Shown piece after piece: positions 1-7,525 of a stretch of 14,503 bases of DNA. The notes under the pieces were generated by a model, which saw only the letters and a program-made list of their open reading frames with translations, was not told the origin of the DNA and ran no database searches. Position numbers and translations under genes: made by a program. This DNA is from an uncultured Actinomycetes bacterium (GTDB lineage: Bacteria; Actinomycetota; Acidimicrobiia; Acidimicrobiales; Microtrichaceae), in assembly GCA_903953195.1 (NCBI GenBank), contig CAJBIS010000187.1, positions 1 through 14,503 on the forward strand. Reading direction: 5' to 3'. Numbering within the stretch: the first letter of the stretch is position 1; every line of letters begins with the position of its first letter.

Positions 1-104
1 AGGATGTAGAGGAAGTCGTCGTCGCGCACCTCGAACACCTCGGGCGCGATGCCCATGCAGACGGCGTTGGACTCACACAGGTCGAAGTTGACGACCACCT
101 TCAT
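1..104 (-). CDS. 3Fe-4S-type ferredoxin, N-terminal part (runs off left edge)
   Basis: This is a partial gene: the 34 codons visible from ATG at 104 read MKVVVNFDLCESNAVCMGIA and continue with PEVFEV and an acidic DDD stretch. That is the N-terminus of the small actinobacterial ferredoxins that pass electrons to cytochromes P450 and other oxygenases. Their cluster motif is CxxXxxC...CP, where X replaces the fourth cysteine of a 4Fe-4S site. Here the ligands are C10 and C16 with Asn at X (N13), which predicts a 3Fe-4S cluster. The last Cys lies outside the window. An in-frame ATG at 116 is the alternative start. Both ATGs have GGGAG about 5 bases upstream, and I prefer 104 because the family usually begins at this point. 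The gene is divergent from the serine hydrolase, and its partner oxygenase is not visible. Confidence 0.8.
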   Translation of the reverse strand, partial: MKVVVNFDLCESNAVCMGIAPEVFEVRDDDFLYI

Positions 105-248
105 GTCGACTCCCATCGTCGCTCCCGGAGATGCCGCGGTGACATCGCCGACCGAACGAGGAGCACTCTATCCGAGCGACCTCGGCACGCCCCGTGCGCC
201 GCGGCCGCTGGCGGAACCCGGCCCGACCACGGCGATAGCGTGCCGACC

Positions 249-1391
249 ATGGGCGACACCACGACTCTCGATTCCGCGGCCGTCGATCGGCTCCGTGAAC
301 GCATCCAGCGGGAGGTCGACGACGGCCTCGCGCCGGCAGCGCAGTTCGCGCTGGCCCGCCACGGCGAACTCGTGGCGTTCGAGTCCTTCGGCGAGGCCGA
401 CGACGACACGCGCTTCAACCTGTTCTCGTGCACGAAAGCCTGGATCGCCGGGGTGATCTGGCAGCTGATCGGTGAGGGATCGATCAGCCCCGACACACGC
501 GTGGTCGAACTGCTGCCCGACTTCGGCGCGGACGGCCCCTCGGCCGATGTCGTCGGACGCATCACGCTCGAGCACCTGCTCACGCACACCGCCGGCTTCC
601 CGTACGCGCCGCTCGGTCCCCCGCGATGGTCGACCCGGGCGGGCCGGCTGGAGCAGATGCGGCGCTGGCGGCTGTCGTGGGAGCCGGGCGAGCTGTTCGA
701 GTACCACGCGACCGCCGCACACTGGGTGGTCGCCGAGATGATCGACGCGGTCACCGGCAGCGACTACCGAACCGTCGTGCGGGAACGCATCACCGACCCA
801 CTCGGGCTCCCCCGCTTCGCACTCGGCGTGCCGGCGGACGAGCAGGGCGACGTCGCCGAGCTCGTCCCCGTCGGTGGTGTTCCGTCGGAGGCCGAGCTCG
901 TCGAGTTGTTCGGGACGGCCGACCTGCCGCTCGGCGAGGTCACCCCCGACGTCCTGCTGGCGTTCAACGACCCGGAGATCCGCGCCGTCGGCGTGCCCGG
1001 CGGCGGTGGACTGGGCACCGCCGCTGATCTGGCGCTCTACTACCAGGCACTGCTCCACGACACCGGCGACCTCTGGGACCCGGCGGTGCTCGCGGACGGG
1101 ACGGGCCACGTCCGGTGCACGCACCCGGTCCCGCTCACCGGGATCCCGAGCACCCGCACCCTCGGACTCGTCGTCGCCGGCGACGACGGACAGTCCGCGC
1201 TGCGCGGCATGGTCCACGGCGTCTCGGCGGGCACGTTCGGGCACAACGGTGCCGCCGGTCAGCTCGCCTGGGCCGACCCCGATTCGGGCCTGTCGTTCGG
1301 GTTCACGATCTCGGGCGTGGACCGCAACTTCATCCGCGAGGCCCGGCGCAGCGCCGGCATCGCGAGCCGCGCCGCGGCGTGCGCGGGCTGA
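249..1391 (+). CDS. Serine hydrolase, beta-lactamase/esterase family
   Basis: A 380-residue protein of the class C beta-lactamase / penicillin-binding-protein-like / esterase fold. The nucleophile motif SxxK is SCTK at residues 60-63. The second motif region is EYHATAAHW with Tyr152, followed by a helix with the usual ending VTGSDY. The KTG-equivalent is HNG at 332-334 in FGHNGAAGQ. The third residue of the YxN motif is Ala, as often seen in esterase-type members, so hydrolysis of an ester or other small acyl substrate is more likely than beta-lactam resistance. No signal peptide is visible, so it is probably cytoplasmic. ATG at 249 is chosen over GTG at 240; neither has a convincing Shine-Dalgarno. 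It converges with the histidine phosphatase, with 25 bp between the stops. The substrate is unknown. Confidence 0.88.
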   Translation: MGDTTTLDSAAVDRLRERIQREVDDGLAPAAQFALARHGELVAFESFGEADDDTRFNLFSCTKAWIAGVIWQLIGEGSISPDTRVVELLPDFGADGPSADVVGRITLEHLLTHTAGFPYAPLGPPRWSTRAGRLEQMRRWRLSWEPGELFEYHATAAHWVVAEMIDAVTGSDYRTVVRERITDPLGLPRFALGVPADEQGDVAELVPVGGVPSEAELVELFGTADLPLGEVTPDVLLAFNDPEIRAVGVPGGGGLGTAADLALYYQALLHDTGDLWDPAVLADGTGHVRCTHPVPLTGIPSTRTLGLVVAGDDGQSALRGMVHGVSAGTFGHNGAAGQLAWADPDSGLSFGFTISGVDRNFIREARRSAGIASRAAACAG

Positions 1392-1416
1392 ACCCCGAGC
1401 TCGTCCAACGCAACCC

Positions 1417-2100
1417 TCAGTCGAGGTGGCTGGCGTCGTTGTAGCGCCGGATGCGCCACACGCCGTTCGGCATGACCACCAGCTCACTGATGGACGCGTT
1501 GTCGGCGGTGGTGAACGCCAGGCCGGTCGCACCGGTGGCCGTGGCGATGAGCTGTCCGATCACACCGCCGTGCACCACGGCGACGACGTGGCCGCCCGGG
1601 TGATCCGCCACGATCCGGTCGATGCCGTCACGCAGGCGCTGCTCGAAGGCCTCGGTCGGTTCGGCGCCGGGGATGACATCCCACCGTTCCGCCTCGAGCA
1701 TCTGAGCGAAGATCGGGTCGCCGGCGGCGACACGGGCGCGGAACTCGCCCTCCCACTCCCCCAGGTGGACCTCACGCAGTTCGGCGACCTCGGTGTAGTC
1801 CAGTCCGATCAGACCGACGAGCGGGTCAGCGGTCTGGTGGGTCCGCTGCAGGCTCGTGACGTACACGGCGTCGATCGTCCGGCCGGCATGGTGCTCGGCG
1901 GCGAGGCGCTCGCCGACCCGGCGCGCCTGATCGTGTCCGTTCGGCGCGAGTTCCGGGTCGCCATGACCGTCGCGCACCGGGTGCGGGAAGTCCGGATGCT
2001 CGGGCATGGACTCGCCGTGGCGGACCAGCACGATGGTCGTCGCCCCCTCCGGCGGAGTGAACCGCTGCTGGCGGATCCCGGGTGGGTGTTCGTCGCTCAT
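1417..2100 (-). CDS. Histidine phosphatase (phosphoglycerate mutase-like) family protein
   Basis: A 227-residue member of the histidine phosphatase superfamily, branch 1. The phosphohistidine motif is LVRHGE, with His28 as nucleophile. Arg86 lies in SLQRTHQTA and Glu110 in ELREVHLGEWEG (candidate proton donor). The second catalytic His177 is in VVHGGVIG. Cofactor-independent phosphatase activity on a small phosphate ester is more likely than glycolytic mutase activity; the substrate cannot be read. ATG at 2100 is preferred because AGGTGA lies just upstream. ATG at 2121 would overlap the lipoprotein stop as ATGA and add seven residues. The gene follows the lipoprotein on the same strand with a 17-bp gap, so the two are probably co-transcribed. 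Confidence 0.88.
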   Translation of the reverse strand: MSDEHPPGIRQQRFTPPEGATTIVLVRHGESMPEHPDFPHPVRDGHGDPELAPNGHDQARRVGERLAAEHHAGRTIDAVYVTSLQRTHQTADPLVGLIGLDYTEVAELREVHLGEWEGEFRARVAAGDPIFAQMLEAERWDVIPGAEPTEAFEQRLRDGIDRIVADHPGGHVVAVVHGGVIGQLIATATGATGLAFTTADNASISELVVMPNGVWRIRRYNDASHLD

Positions 2101-2117
2101 CGAGTCACCTGCTGCAC

Positions 2118-2642
2118 TCATGCGGTGGGCTGCACGCCACACACGTCGACCAGGTAGGCCGTGACCTTCTGCCCGGATGCCGTCTCCTCGGGGTCCTTCT
2201 GCTGGAGCGCGGCGATCTGGCTGAGGTCGTTCGAGTCGACCGACGCCAACCGGTTCCAGTAGCGCAGCATGTTCGCCATGTCGGCGGCGAGCTCGGGCGG
2301 CGCCACCTCGGCCATCGAGTTGAGCTGCGCCGCCACCACCGCGATCGCGGCGTTGTTGCTGGCGTTCGTGGTGGTCAACAGCCGGTTGAGCTGCTGGGCC
2401 CGCCCACAGAAGTCGGCGGCCGGGGGCTCGGTGACGATCGGCGCCGCCGAGGTCGACGGTCCGACCGCCGCGGCGACCGACGTGGGCGGGCCACCCTGAT
2501 CCTCGCCGGTGGCCGGCCCGTTGGTGGTCGTGGTCGTGGCCGCCGACTGTTCGCCGTCGCCGCACGCCACCGTGACCGCGCCCAGCGACACGACCACCAG
2601 CACCATTCCGAACACCTGACGGCACACCTGACGACGTCGCAC
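2118..2642 (-). CDS. Probable secreted lipoprotein of unknown function
   Basis: About 174 residues. The N-terminus has a basic stretch (RRRQ), a hydrophobic core (VLVVVSLGAV) and TVAC, whose Cys27 is the likely lipidation site. The lipobox is weak because Thr, not Leu, sits at -3. A Thr/Pro/Ala-rich low-complexity linker follows (about 35-75). The C-terminal domain, about 100 residues, is helical and starts at ADFCGRAQQLNRL; its two cysteines (C79 and C168) could form a disulfide. No known family is recognised. The start is GTG at 2642 because GGAGG (2649-2653) lies 6 bases upstream. The preceding GTG (2645) is also possible, and a longer reading from 2723 would bury the signal peptide behind 27 residues. 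It is divergent from the Rieske gene and probably leads the two-gene unit with the phosphatase. Confidence 0.78.
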   Translation of the reverse strand: MRRRQVCRQVFGMVLVVVSLGAVTVACGDGEQSAATTTTTNGPATGEDQGGPPTSVAAAVGPSTSAAPIVTEPPAADFCGRAQQLNRLLTTTNASNNAAIAVVAAQLNSMAEVAPPELAADMANMLRYWNRLASVDSNDLSQIAALQQKDPEETASGQKVTAYLVDVCGVQPTA

Positions 2643-2764
2643 CACGTTCCTCCGGGTCGAGCCGGACAGTAGACGACACCCGGTCGGTGCGGACCGCACC
2701 GGGTCACGCCGGCCTCCGACCAACCGGCAGGTGATCCGCCTGTCTCCCGAGCGAAGCGGTCCGC

Positions 2765-2787
2765 TAGAATGAAACAGGTTCTAGTTT
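2765..2787 (+). promoter_or_regulatory. KstR-like operator and putative -10 upstream of the Rieske oxygenase gene
   Basis: The 14-mer TGAAACAGGTTCTA at 2770-2783 fits the KstR (TetR family, cholesterol catabolism) consensus TnnAACnnGTTnnA at every fixed position. It lies inside a wider inverted repeat, CTAGAA (2764-2769) and TTCTAG (2779-2784). A TAnnnT -10-like hexamer occurs as TAGAAT (2765-2770) and again as TAGTTT (2782-2787), so a bound repressor would cover the promoter. The start codon is 58 bp downstream of the box. The consensus is established for mycobacteria and rhodococci; its use here is inference. Confidence 0.65.
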
Positions 2788-2841
2788 TCTCCGACGACGT
2801 GCGACCGGGCATCGTCGGCGGCAGACCCGGAGGTCCCAGGC

Positions 2842-3912
2842 ATGTCCACCACCGCTCCCGACGGCACCATCGTCCGCTCACCGTTCCCCATCCCGTTCGG
2901 GTGGTTCCAGGTCGCGTGGGGTCCGGACCTGAAGCCGGGTGACATCTCGCCGCTCGACTACTTCGACCGCAAGCTCGTGGTGTGGCGCGACGAGGACGGC
3001 GGCGTCCACGTCAACGACGCGTTCTGCCCGCACCTCGGCGCGCACTTCGCCTACGGCGGTTCGGTCCACGGCACCGACCTGGCGTGCCCGTTCCACGGCT
3101 GGCGGTTCGACGGCGACGGCAGGAACACCCTGATCCCCTACTCGGAGCGGATCAACAAGAAGGCGTGCGTCCGGGCGTACCCCACGATCGAGCGCAACGG
3201 CCTCATCATGGCGTGGTACCACCCGTTCGAGGAGGCCCCCGCCTGGGACATCCCCGAGGTGCCCGAGTTCAACGACCCGGACAACTACACACCGGTCGAG
3301 ACGCGGGAATACATCATCCAGGCGCCGTGGCAGGACCTCGCCGAGAACGGTGTCGACGCCGCGCACTTCCGCTACGTGCACCACACCGAGATCGTCCCCG
3401 AACTGCAGGGCTACGAGACGGACGGCCCGTTCACGAAGATGAAGTCGTTGCAGAAGTTCCCGACGCCACGCGGCATCGTCGACGGCCGCATCGACGCCGA
3501 CTCGTTCGGCCCGGGCTTCAGCGTCATCCGGTTCGCCGGCATCGTCGACACCATCCTCATGGGCTGCAACACCCCGCTGACGAAGAACAGCTGCCACATG
3601 CGTTTCACGTTCACCGTGAAGAAGCTGGGTGACGACGCCGCGCTGAACTCGACCGTCGGTCAGGCGTTCGTCGACGAGATCGACAAGCAGGTCCAGGAGG
3701 ACACGCCGATCTGGCAGAACAAGGCGTACCTGTCGCGACCGGCGCTCGCCGACACCGACGGCCCGTTCACCAAGTTCCGCAAGTGGGCGGGCCAGTTCTA
3801 CGCCGAGGGCGTCGACGACTCACAGCTCGTCTACACGCCGGCCGAGACCTACGACTTCGAGCCGGTCGAGACCGCGTCCCGGAAGTTCGGCACCGATCCC
3901 TTCTCGGCCTGA
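2842..3912 (+). CDS. Rieske non-heme iron oxygenase, KshA/DAF-36-like
   Basis: A 356-residue oxygenase subunit. The Rieske [2Fe-2S] ligands are C62-x-H64 (CPHLGAH) and C82-x2-H85 (CPFHGWRFD). The mononuclear iron site is N169, D172, H175, H180 in AENGVDAAHFRYVHH, with Asp287 in QEDTPIWQNK as the likely third ligand. The overall pattern (GWFQVAW, IPYS, EDTPIWQNK) resembles 3-ketosteroid 9-alpha-hydroxylase KshA and the steroid-modifying DAF-36/Neverland type of Rieske enzyme. These hydroxylate or desaturate a sterol ring using electrons from a reductase such as KshB, which is not in view. The exact substrate is uncertain. The start is ATG at 2842, with GGAGG at 2829-2833. It is a single-gene unit with a KstR-like operator upstream, which supports a steroid role. 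Confidence 0.85.
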   Translation: MSTTAPDGTIVRSPFPIPFGWFQVAWGPDLKPGDISPLDYFDRKLVVWRDEDGGVHVNDAFCPHLGAHFAYGGSVHGTDLACPFHGWRFDGDGRNTLIPYSERINKKACVRAYPTIERNGLIMAWYHPFEEAPAWDIPEVPEFNDPDNYTPVETREYIIQAPWQDLAENGVDAAHFRYVHHTEIVPELQGYETDGPFTKMKSLQKFPTPRGIVDGRIDADSFGPGFSVIRFAGIVDTILMGCNTPLTKNSCHMRFTFTVKKLGDDAALNSTVGQAFVDEIDKQVQEDTPIWQNKAYLSRPALADTDGPFTKFRKWAGQFYAEGVDDSQLVYTPAETYDFEPVETASRKFGTDPFSA

Positions 3913-3965
3913 GCCGAGCCCCCGTTCCCGGCCTGAGCCGAGCCCCCGTTCCCGGCCTGAGCCGA
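3905..3965. repeat. 24-bp tandem repeat across the Rieske stop codon (2.5 copies)
   Basis: The unit begins CGGCCTGAGCCGAG and starts at 3905, 3929 and 3953 (the last copy partial). It contains the Rieske stop codon, so the Ser-Ala-stop end of the gene is copied downstream. The first copy folds as a hairpin, CTCGGC/GCCGAG with loop CTGA (3903-3918); later copies keep only the CGGC/GCCG core. A further small stem CTGAG/CTCAG (3957-3970) reaches into the stop of the convergent gene. There is no U-tract, so a terminator role is possible but unproven. Confidence 0.8.
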
Positions 3966-3966
3966 C

Positions 3967-4665
3967 TCAGCGCAACGGCGGACCGGGCGGCGCGTCCGAG
4001 GGCGGAGGGGCGGTCGGGAACCCCGGCGGGCCGCGCCGGGCGCGTGATGAGCGCACCAGCCCCACGATGAGCAGGATCACGCCGATGACGAACAGCAGCG
4101 CGGCGAGCGCACCGACGAGCAGGAAGATCACGACGGGGCCGACCAGCCCCATCGCATCGTCGGTACCGAACACCCGCCCCACCGTCACGTTGCCACCACG
4201 GTCCGACGACGGTTCGCCGGCGAGCTCGCAGCGCAGCTCGTAGCTTCCCGGCTCGAGGCGCGCCTCACGAATGACCTCGTAGGGCTGGGTCGTCTGTCGC
4301 AGCAGTTCCGAGCCGGCGGAGGCCGCGGTGAGTTTCACCGGCTCGCCGTCACGATCCAGCGTGCACTCGGGTTCGGGCGTCGCCGTACCCGCCACCGCCA
4401 CGCCGACGGTCATGGCGGTGTCCGCATCGGAGCGCAACGGCTCGGCGACACGGAACGAGAGCGTGCCCGGGATGAGCGTGGAGTCGGGCCCGTCGACCAC
4501 CACATCGCGCTGGAAGTCGTCGACGTTGATCTGTCGCGACACCACCGCCGTGCCGATCGCACCGACCATGACCGAGAGCGCGATCAGCACCGACCCGGCG
4601 ATGATCATGCCGCGACCGACCCGCGGCGCGGTCGGCGCTGGGGCTCCCTGCGGGACGAACGACAT
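3967..4665 (-). CDS. Hypothetical two-TM membrane protein
   Basis: A 232-residue protein that I do not assign to a named family. It has a short Pro/Ala-rich N-terminus, a first transmembrane segment at about 20-42, and a polar, probably extracytoplasmic domain at about 45-170. That domain looks beta-rich, with Cys101 and Cys146 and the phrase EPGSYELRCEL, reminiscent of small carbohydrate-binding or Ig-like sandwiches. A second transmembrane segment lies at about 174-205. A basic, Pro-rich tail (SSRARRGPPG to PPGPPLR) ends the protein in the cytoplasm. ATG at 4665 is chosen; no strong ribosome binding site is seen. It lies 54 bp after the Ltp3-like stop on the same strand, so read-through from that operon is possible, but its function looks unrelated. 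Confidence 0.75.
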   Translation of the reverse strand: MSFVPQGAPAPTAPRVGRGMIIAGSVLIALSVMVGAIGTAVVSRQINVDDFQRDVVVDGPDSTLIPGTLSFRVAEPLRSDADTAMTVGVAVAGTATPEPECTLDRDGEPVKLTAASAGSELLRQTTQPYEVIREARLEPGSYELRCELAGEPSSDRGGNVTVGRVFGTDDAMGLVGPVVIFLLVGALAALLFVIGVILLIVGLVRSSRARRGPPGFPTAPPPSDAPPGPPLR

Positions 4666-4719
4666 GGTGCGACGGTAACCGCTCGACCGCTGGGTGACGG
4701 CGAGCGACGACCGCGACGA

Positions 4720-5892
4720 TCAGGGCTTCTCGGACGAGACGACCCACATGGCGTAGAACTGCGCCGCACCGCCGTAGGCGTGCCCGACGGCCACCTTCGC
4801 TCCGTCGACCTGATGGTCACCCGCCTGACCGCGGACCTGCAGCGCGGCCTCACCGAAGCGGATCATGCCGGAGGCACCGATCGGATTGGTCGACAGCACA
4901 CCGCCCGAGCAGTTGACCGGCAGATCGCCGCCCATCTGCGTGGCGCCGGACTCGGTCATCCTCCAGCCCTCACCCTCGGGCGAGAACCCGAGGTTCTCGA
5001 GCCACATCGGCTCGTACCACGAGAACGGCACGTACATCTCGACGACGTCGACCTGCTCACGCGGATTCGTGATCCCGGCCTGACGGTAGACATCGGCGGC
5101 GCACTCCTTGCCGGCGTCCGGGTTGATCTGGTCGCGGCCCGAGGCCGTCGCCGGCTCCGAGCGCATCGAGGTGCCGAGGATCCACGCCGGCGGCACGCCC
5201 GACTCCGCCGACGACGCCTCGGCAGCCGACTCGGAGGCCAGCACCATGGCGATCGCGCCGTCCGAGGACGGACACGTCTCGGAGTAGCGGATCGGCTCCC
5301 ACAACATGAACGACTCCTTGATCGAGTCGTAGGTGATGTCGGGCTCGTGCAGATGCGCGTACGGGTTCTTCAGCGCGTTCAGGCGGTCCTTGAGGGCCAC
5401 CAGGATCCCGATGTCCTCGGGCGCATTCGATCGCCGCATGTACTCGCGGATGAACGGGGCGAAGTAGCCGCCCGCGCCTGCGACCAGCTGCTGCTGGAAC
5501 GGGATCGGGAACGACAGGGCCCACATGGCCTCGGACACCGACTGCTGCTGCCAGCCGATGGTGAGGACCCGCTCGTGCACGCCGGACTCGACGTGCGTGG
5601 CGGCGACGATCGCCGTCGACCCGCCGACCGAACCGGCGGTGTGCACCCGGAACAGCGGCTTGCCGACCGCGCCGAGCGCCTCGGCCAGGTAGGACTCGGG
5701 CATCATCATGCCCTCGAAGAAGTCGGGCGCCTTGCCCACGACGATGGCGTCGATGTCATCCATCGTCAGGTGGGCGTCGTCGAGTGCCCGGTACGCCGCC
5801 TCACGCAGCAGACCCGGCAGCGACACGTCACCACGGATCGCGGTGTACTTGGTCTGACCGACGCCGACCACCGCCACACGATTGGCACTCAT
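4720..5892 (-). CDS. Thiolase-fold acyl-CoA protein, Ltp3-like (lipid-transfer/SCP2-thiolase group)
   Basis: A 390-residue thiolase-superfamily protein of the lipid-transfer group. Landmarks are VAVVGVGQT (N-terminus), SSDGAIAMVLASE (209-221), NCSGGVLSTNPIGASG (327-342) and GHAYGGAAQF (370-379). The nucleophilic Cys expected near residues 86-90 is absent: the stretch reads VHTAGSVGGST. The thiolase GHP His motif reads TNP. True thiolytic cleavage is therefore doubtful; a retro-aldolase role like Ltp2 with a DUF35 partner, or another acyl-CoA step, is more likely. The size is close to M. tuberculosis Ltp3 (Rv3523, about 394 residues as I recall). It is the last gene of the operon, and its ATG shares one base with the preceding TGA (TGATG), with GGAGA upstream. 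It probably forms a complex with its thiolase and OB-fold neighbours. Confidence 0.85.
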   Translation of the reverse strand: MSANRVAVVGVGQTKYTAIRGDVSLPGLLREAAYRALDDAHLTMDDIDAIVVGKAPDFFEGMMMPESYLAEALGAVGKPLFRVHTAGSVGGSTAIVAATHVESGVHERVLTIGWQQQSVSEAMWALSFPIPFQQQLVAGAGGYFAPFIREYMRRSNAPEDIGILVALKDRLNALKNPYAHLHEPDITYDSIKESFMLWEPIRYSETCPSSDGAIAMVLASESAAEASSAESGVPPAWILGTSMRSEPATASGRDQINPDAGKECAADVYRQAGITNPREQVDVVEMYVPFSWYEPMWLENLGFSPEGEGWRMTESGATQMGGDLPVNCSGGVLSTNPIGASGMIRFGEAALQVRGQAGDHQVDGAKVAVGHAYGGAAQFYAMWVVSSEKP

Positions 5893-6947
5893 CACGAGTC
5901 TCCTTCCAGCACGGCGACCAGGTTCTGCTGCATCAGATGGCCGGCCGTGGCGTGCGCCACGCCCCGGCCCGCCGAGCCCTGCATGATGCGATCCGCCACC
6001 TCGGCGATGCGCAACAGGCCGGCGGCCATCATCGGATTGGCGGCGAGCGCGCCACCCGACGGGTTCAACTCGACGTCGTCGCCGAGGCCGAGGCCGTCGA
6101 CGACGAGTCGTTCCTGATGGCTGAACGGTGCGTGCACCTCGGCCACGTCGAAGGCTCCGGTGGCGCCGGCGCGTTCGGCGGCGATGGCCACCGACGGGGC
6201 GGTCGTCAGATCCCGCGCCCCGGCGTTGTGGCTGTCGATCCGGTGATCGATGCCCCGGATCCACGCCGGCCGGTCCGACCAGGCCCGGGCCCGGTCGTCG
6301 GCGGCGAGCACCACGGCCACACCGCCGTCCGAGATGGGCGGGCAGTCGTGCACCCGGAGCGGATCCGAGAACATCGGCGCCGCCAGCAGCTCGTCGACCG
6401 ACGCGCTGCCGACCACCTGGGCGTTCGGATTGTTGCGAGCGGCCTCACGGTTGCGGAAGGCGATCTGAGCCATCTCGGCCTCGGTGATCGTGCCGGCGTC
6501 CAGCATGGCCCGGGCCTGCAGTCCGGCGTACGCCACCGAGTCCGGCCAGAGCGGGCCCAGATAGTACGGATCGAGCATGCGGCTCATCACCCGGGGCAGG
6601 TCGCCCGGCGACGCCTTCGAGTAGCTGTAGATCAACGCCGTGTCGGCGTGACCCGCCTGGATCTTCAACCAGGCCTCGTACAGCGCCCAGGCCCCGTCCA
6701 TCTCGACGTGGCTCTCGACGATCGGTGGCCACGCGCCCACCGCATCGAGCGTCATGACGAAGCTGAACGCCTGACCGGCGAGGTAGTCGGAACTGCCGGA
6801 GCAGGTGAACCCGATGTCGGCGATGGTGGCGCCGACCTGGTCCATCGCCGACCGGATCACCGGCTGGATCAGCTCGACCTCGTTGAGTTCCTCGGCCGCC
6901 CGCCGGTGCGCAGTCTGGGCGACGCTGACGATCGCGACGTCACGCAT
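5892..6947 (-). CDS. Thiolase-fold acyl-CoA protein, Ltp4-like (lipid-transfer/SCP2-thiolase group)
   Basis: A 351-residue thiolase-superfamily protein and partner of the adjacent Ltp3-like gene. Landmarks are VAIVSVAQT (4-12), HVEMDGAWALYEAWL (80-94, where a thiolase would carry its nucleophilic Cys; none is there), PPISDGGVAVVLA (203-215), NPSGGALAANPMMAAG (295-310) and HATAGHLMQQN (332-342). The lack of the Cys, and Asn-Pro in place of His-Pro, suggest it is not a classical thiolase. The length fits M. tuberculosis Ltp4 (Rv3522, about 354 residues as I recall). The start overlaps the preceding stop as TGATG, with AAGGGA upstream, so translation is coupled. A role in CoA-ester side-chain or ring degradation of steroids is inferred from synteny and operator. 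Confidence 0.85.
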   Translation of the reverse strand: MRDVAIVSVAQTAHRRAAEELNEVELIQPVIRSAMDQVGATIADIGFTCSGSSDYLAGQAFSFVMTLDAVGAWPPIVESHVEMDGAWALYEAWLKIQAGHADTALIYSYSKASPGDLPRVMSRMLDPYYLGPLWPDSVAYAGLQARAMLDAGTITEAEMAQIAFRNREAARNNPNAQVVGSASVDELLAAPMFSDPLRVHDCPPISDGGVAVVLAADDRARAWSDRPAWIRGIDHRIDSHNAGARDLTTAPSVAIAAERAGATGAFDVAEVHAPFSHQERLVVDGLGLGDDVELNPSGGALAANPMMAAGLLRIAEVADRIMQGSAGRGVAHATAGHLMQQNLVAVLEGDS

Positions 6948-7525
6948 CACATGTGTCCCTTCAGCTCGTCGGCGGGAACATCGGGTTCGTCGATCGGCCG
7001 CCAGTACCGGATGTTCTCCATGCTCGTGGTGAGCTGGTCGTCGTCGACCCACACGGGCTCGACCCGCATGCCGATGCGGACGTCCTCGTGGGACACCTCG
7101 CCCATCGTCCCGTAGAGCGACACCGCGGCGCCGTCCGGCAGGAACAGCGCCGAGACGAACGGGGTCGGCGGCGCGTTCACCCCGAACCCGATGTGGACGA
7201 CGCAGAACGCGGTGATCGTGGCCGATGGGCCGACCTCGACCTGCTCGGTCGTCCGCAGACCCGACACGGGCGACACGCCACGCGGCGGCACGTAGACGTC
7301 GCCGGTCACCGGGCAGCGCTCGCCCAGGATCTTCTTCTCGGCGAGACCACGCAGGAACCGGGACTGCGCCAGGCCCGGCGTGTAGTCGTAACGCATCGCG
7401 GCCGGAACGGTGAGCCGGCGGACCGGATCCTCGCCGTCCCCACCCGGGACGTCGGCGACGGGCTGCGTCCACAGGCCGTCGGGCAGGACCGAGACCGACC
7501 GGTCCTCGGTGGGGTCGACGCTCAT
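6947..7525 (-). CDS. DUF35/OB-fold acyl-CoA-associated protein (ChsH2-like C-terminal domain)
   Basis: A 192-residue protein. An N-terminal extension (1-45) is followed by the helix that usually precedes the domain (SRFLRGLAEKKILGERC, 55-71). Next come a zinc-ribbon remnant (CPVTGDVYVPPRGVSPVSG) and an OB-fold beta barrel (about 95-175: VEVGPSATITAFCVV, then GMRVEPVWV). Only Cys71 of the usual four ribbon cysteines remains, so zinc is probably not bound. DUF35 proteins pair with thiolase-fold enzymes, as in the Ltp2-ChsH2 aldolase. The gene sits directly before the two such enzymes here. ATG at 7525 has GGAGGTG upstream and overlaps the previous stop by four bases (ATGA). Confidence 0.83.
   Translation of the reverse strand: MSVDPTEDRSVSVLPDGLWTQPVADVPGGDGEDPVRRLTVPAAMRYDYTPGLAQSRFLRGLAEKKILGERCPVTGDVYVPPRGVSPVSGLRTTEQVEVGPSATITAFCVVHIGFGVNAPPTPFVSALFLPDGAAVSLYGTMGEVSHEDVRIGMRVEPVWVDDDQLTTSMENIRYWRPIDEPDVPADELKGHM

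Noticed and set aside
249..1391. Beta-lactam resistance gene
   Set aside because: YxN is not complete and KTG is HNG; no signal peptide is seen, so an esterase-type hydrolase is more likely.
168..1532. Long minus-strand open frame across the serine hydrolase gene
   Set aside because: Arg/Ala/Val-rich composition without family motifs; it is the antisense of a gene with clear SxxK and HNG motifs. High G+C leaves such frames open.
2118..2723. Start of the lipoprotein at 2723
   Set aside because: It would put 27 Arg-rich residues before the signal peptide, and a GGAGG sits just before the GTG at 2642.
4780..7115. Long plus-strand open frames opposite the thiolase operon (4780-6117 and 5784-7115)
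   Set aside because: His/Arg/Asp-rich shadow translations; the minus strand has conserved thiolase motifs and coupled starts.
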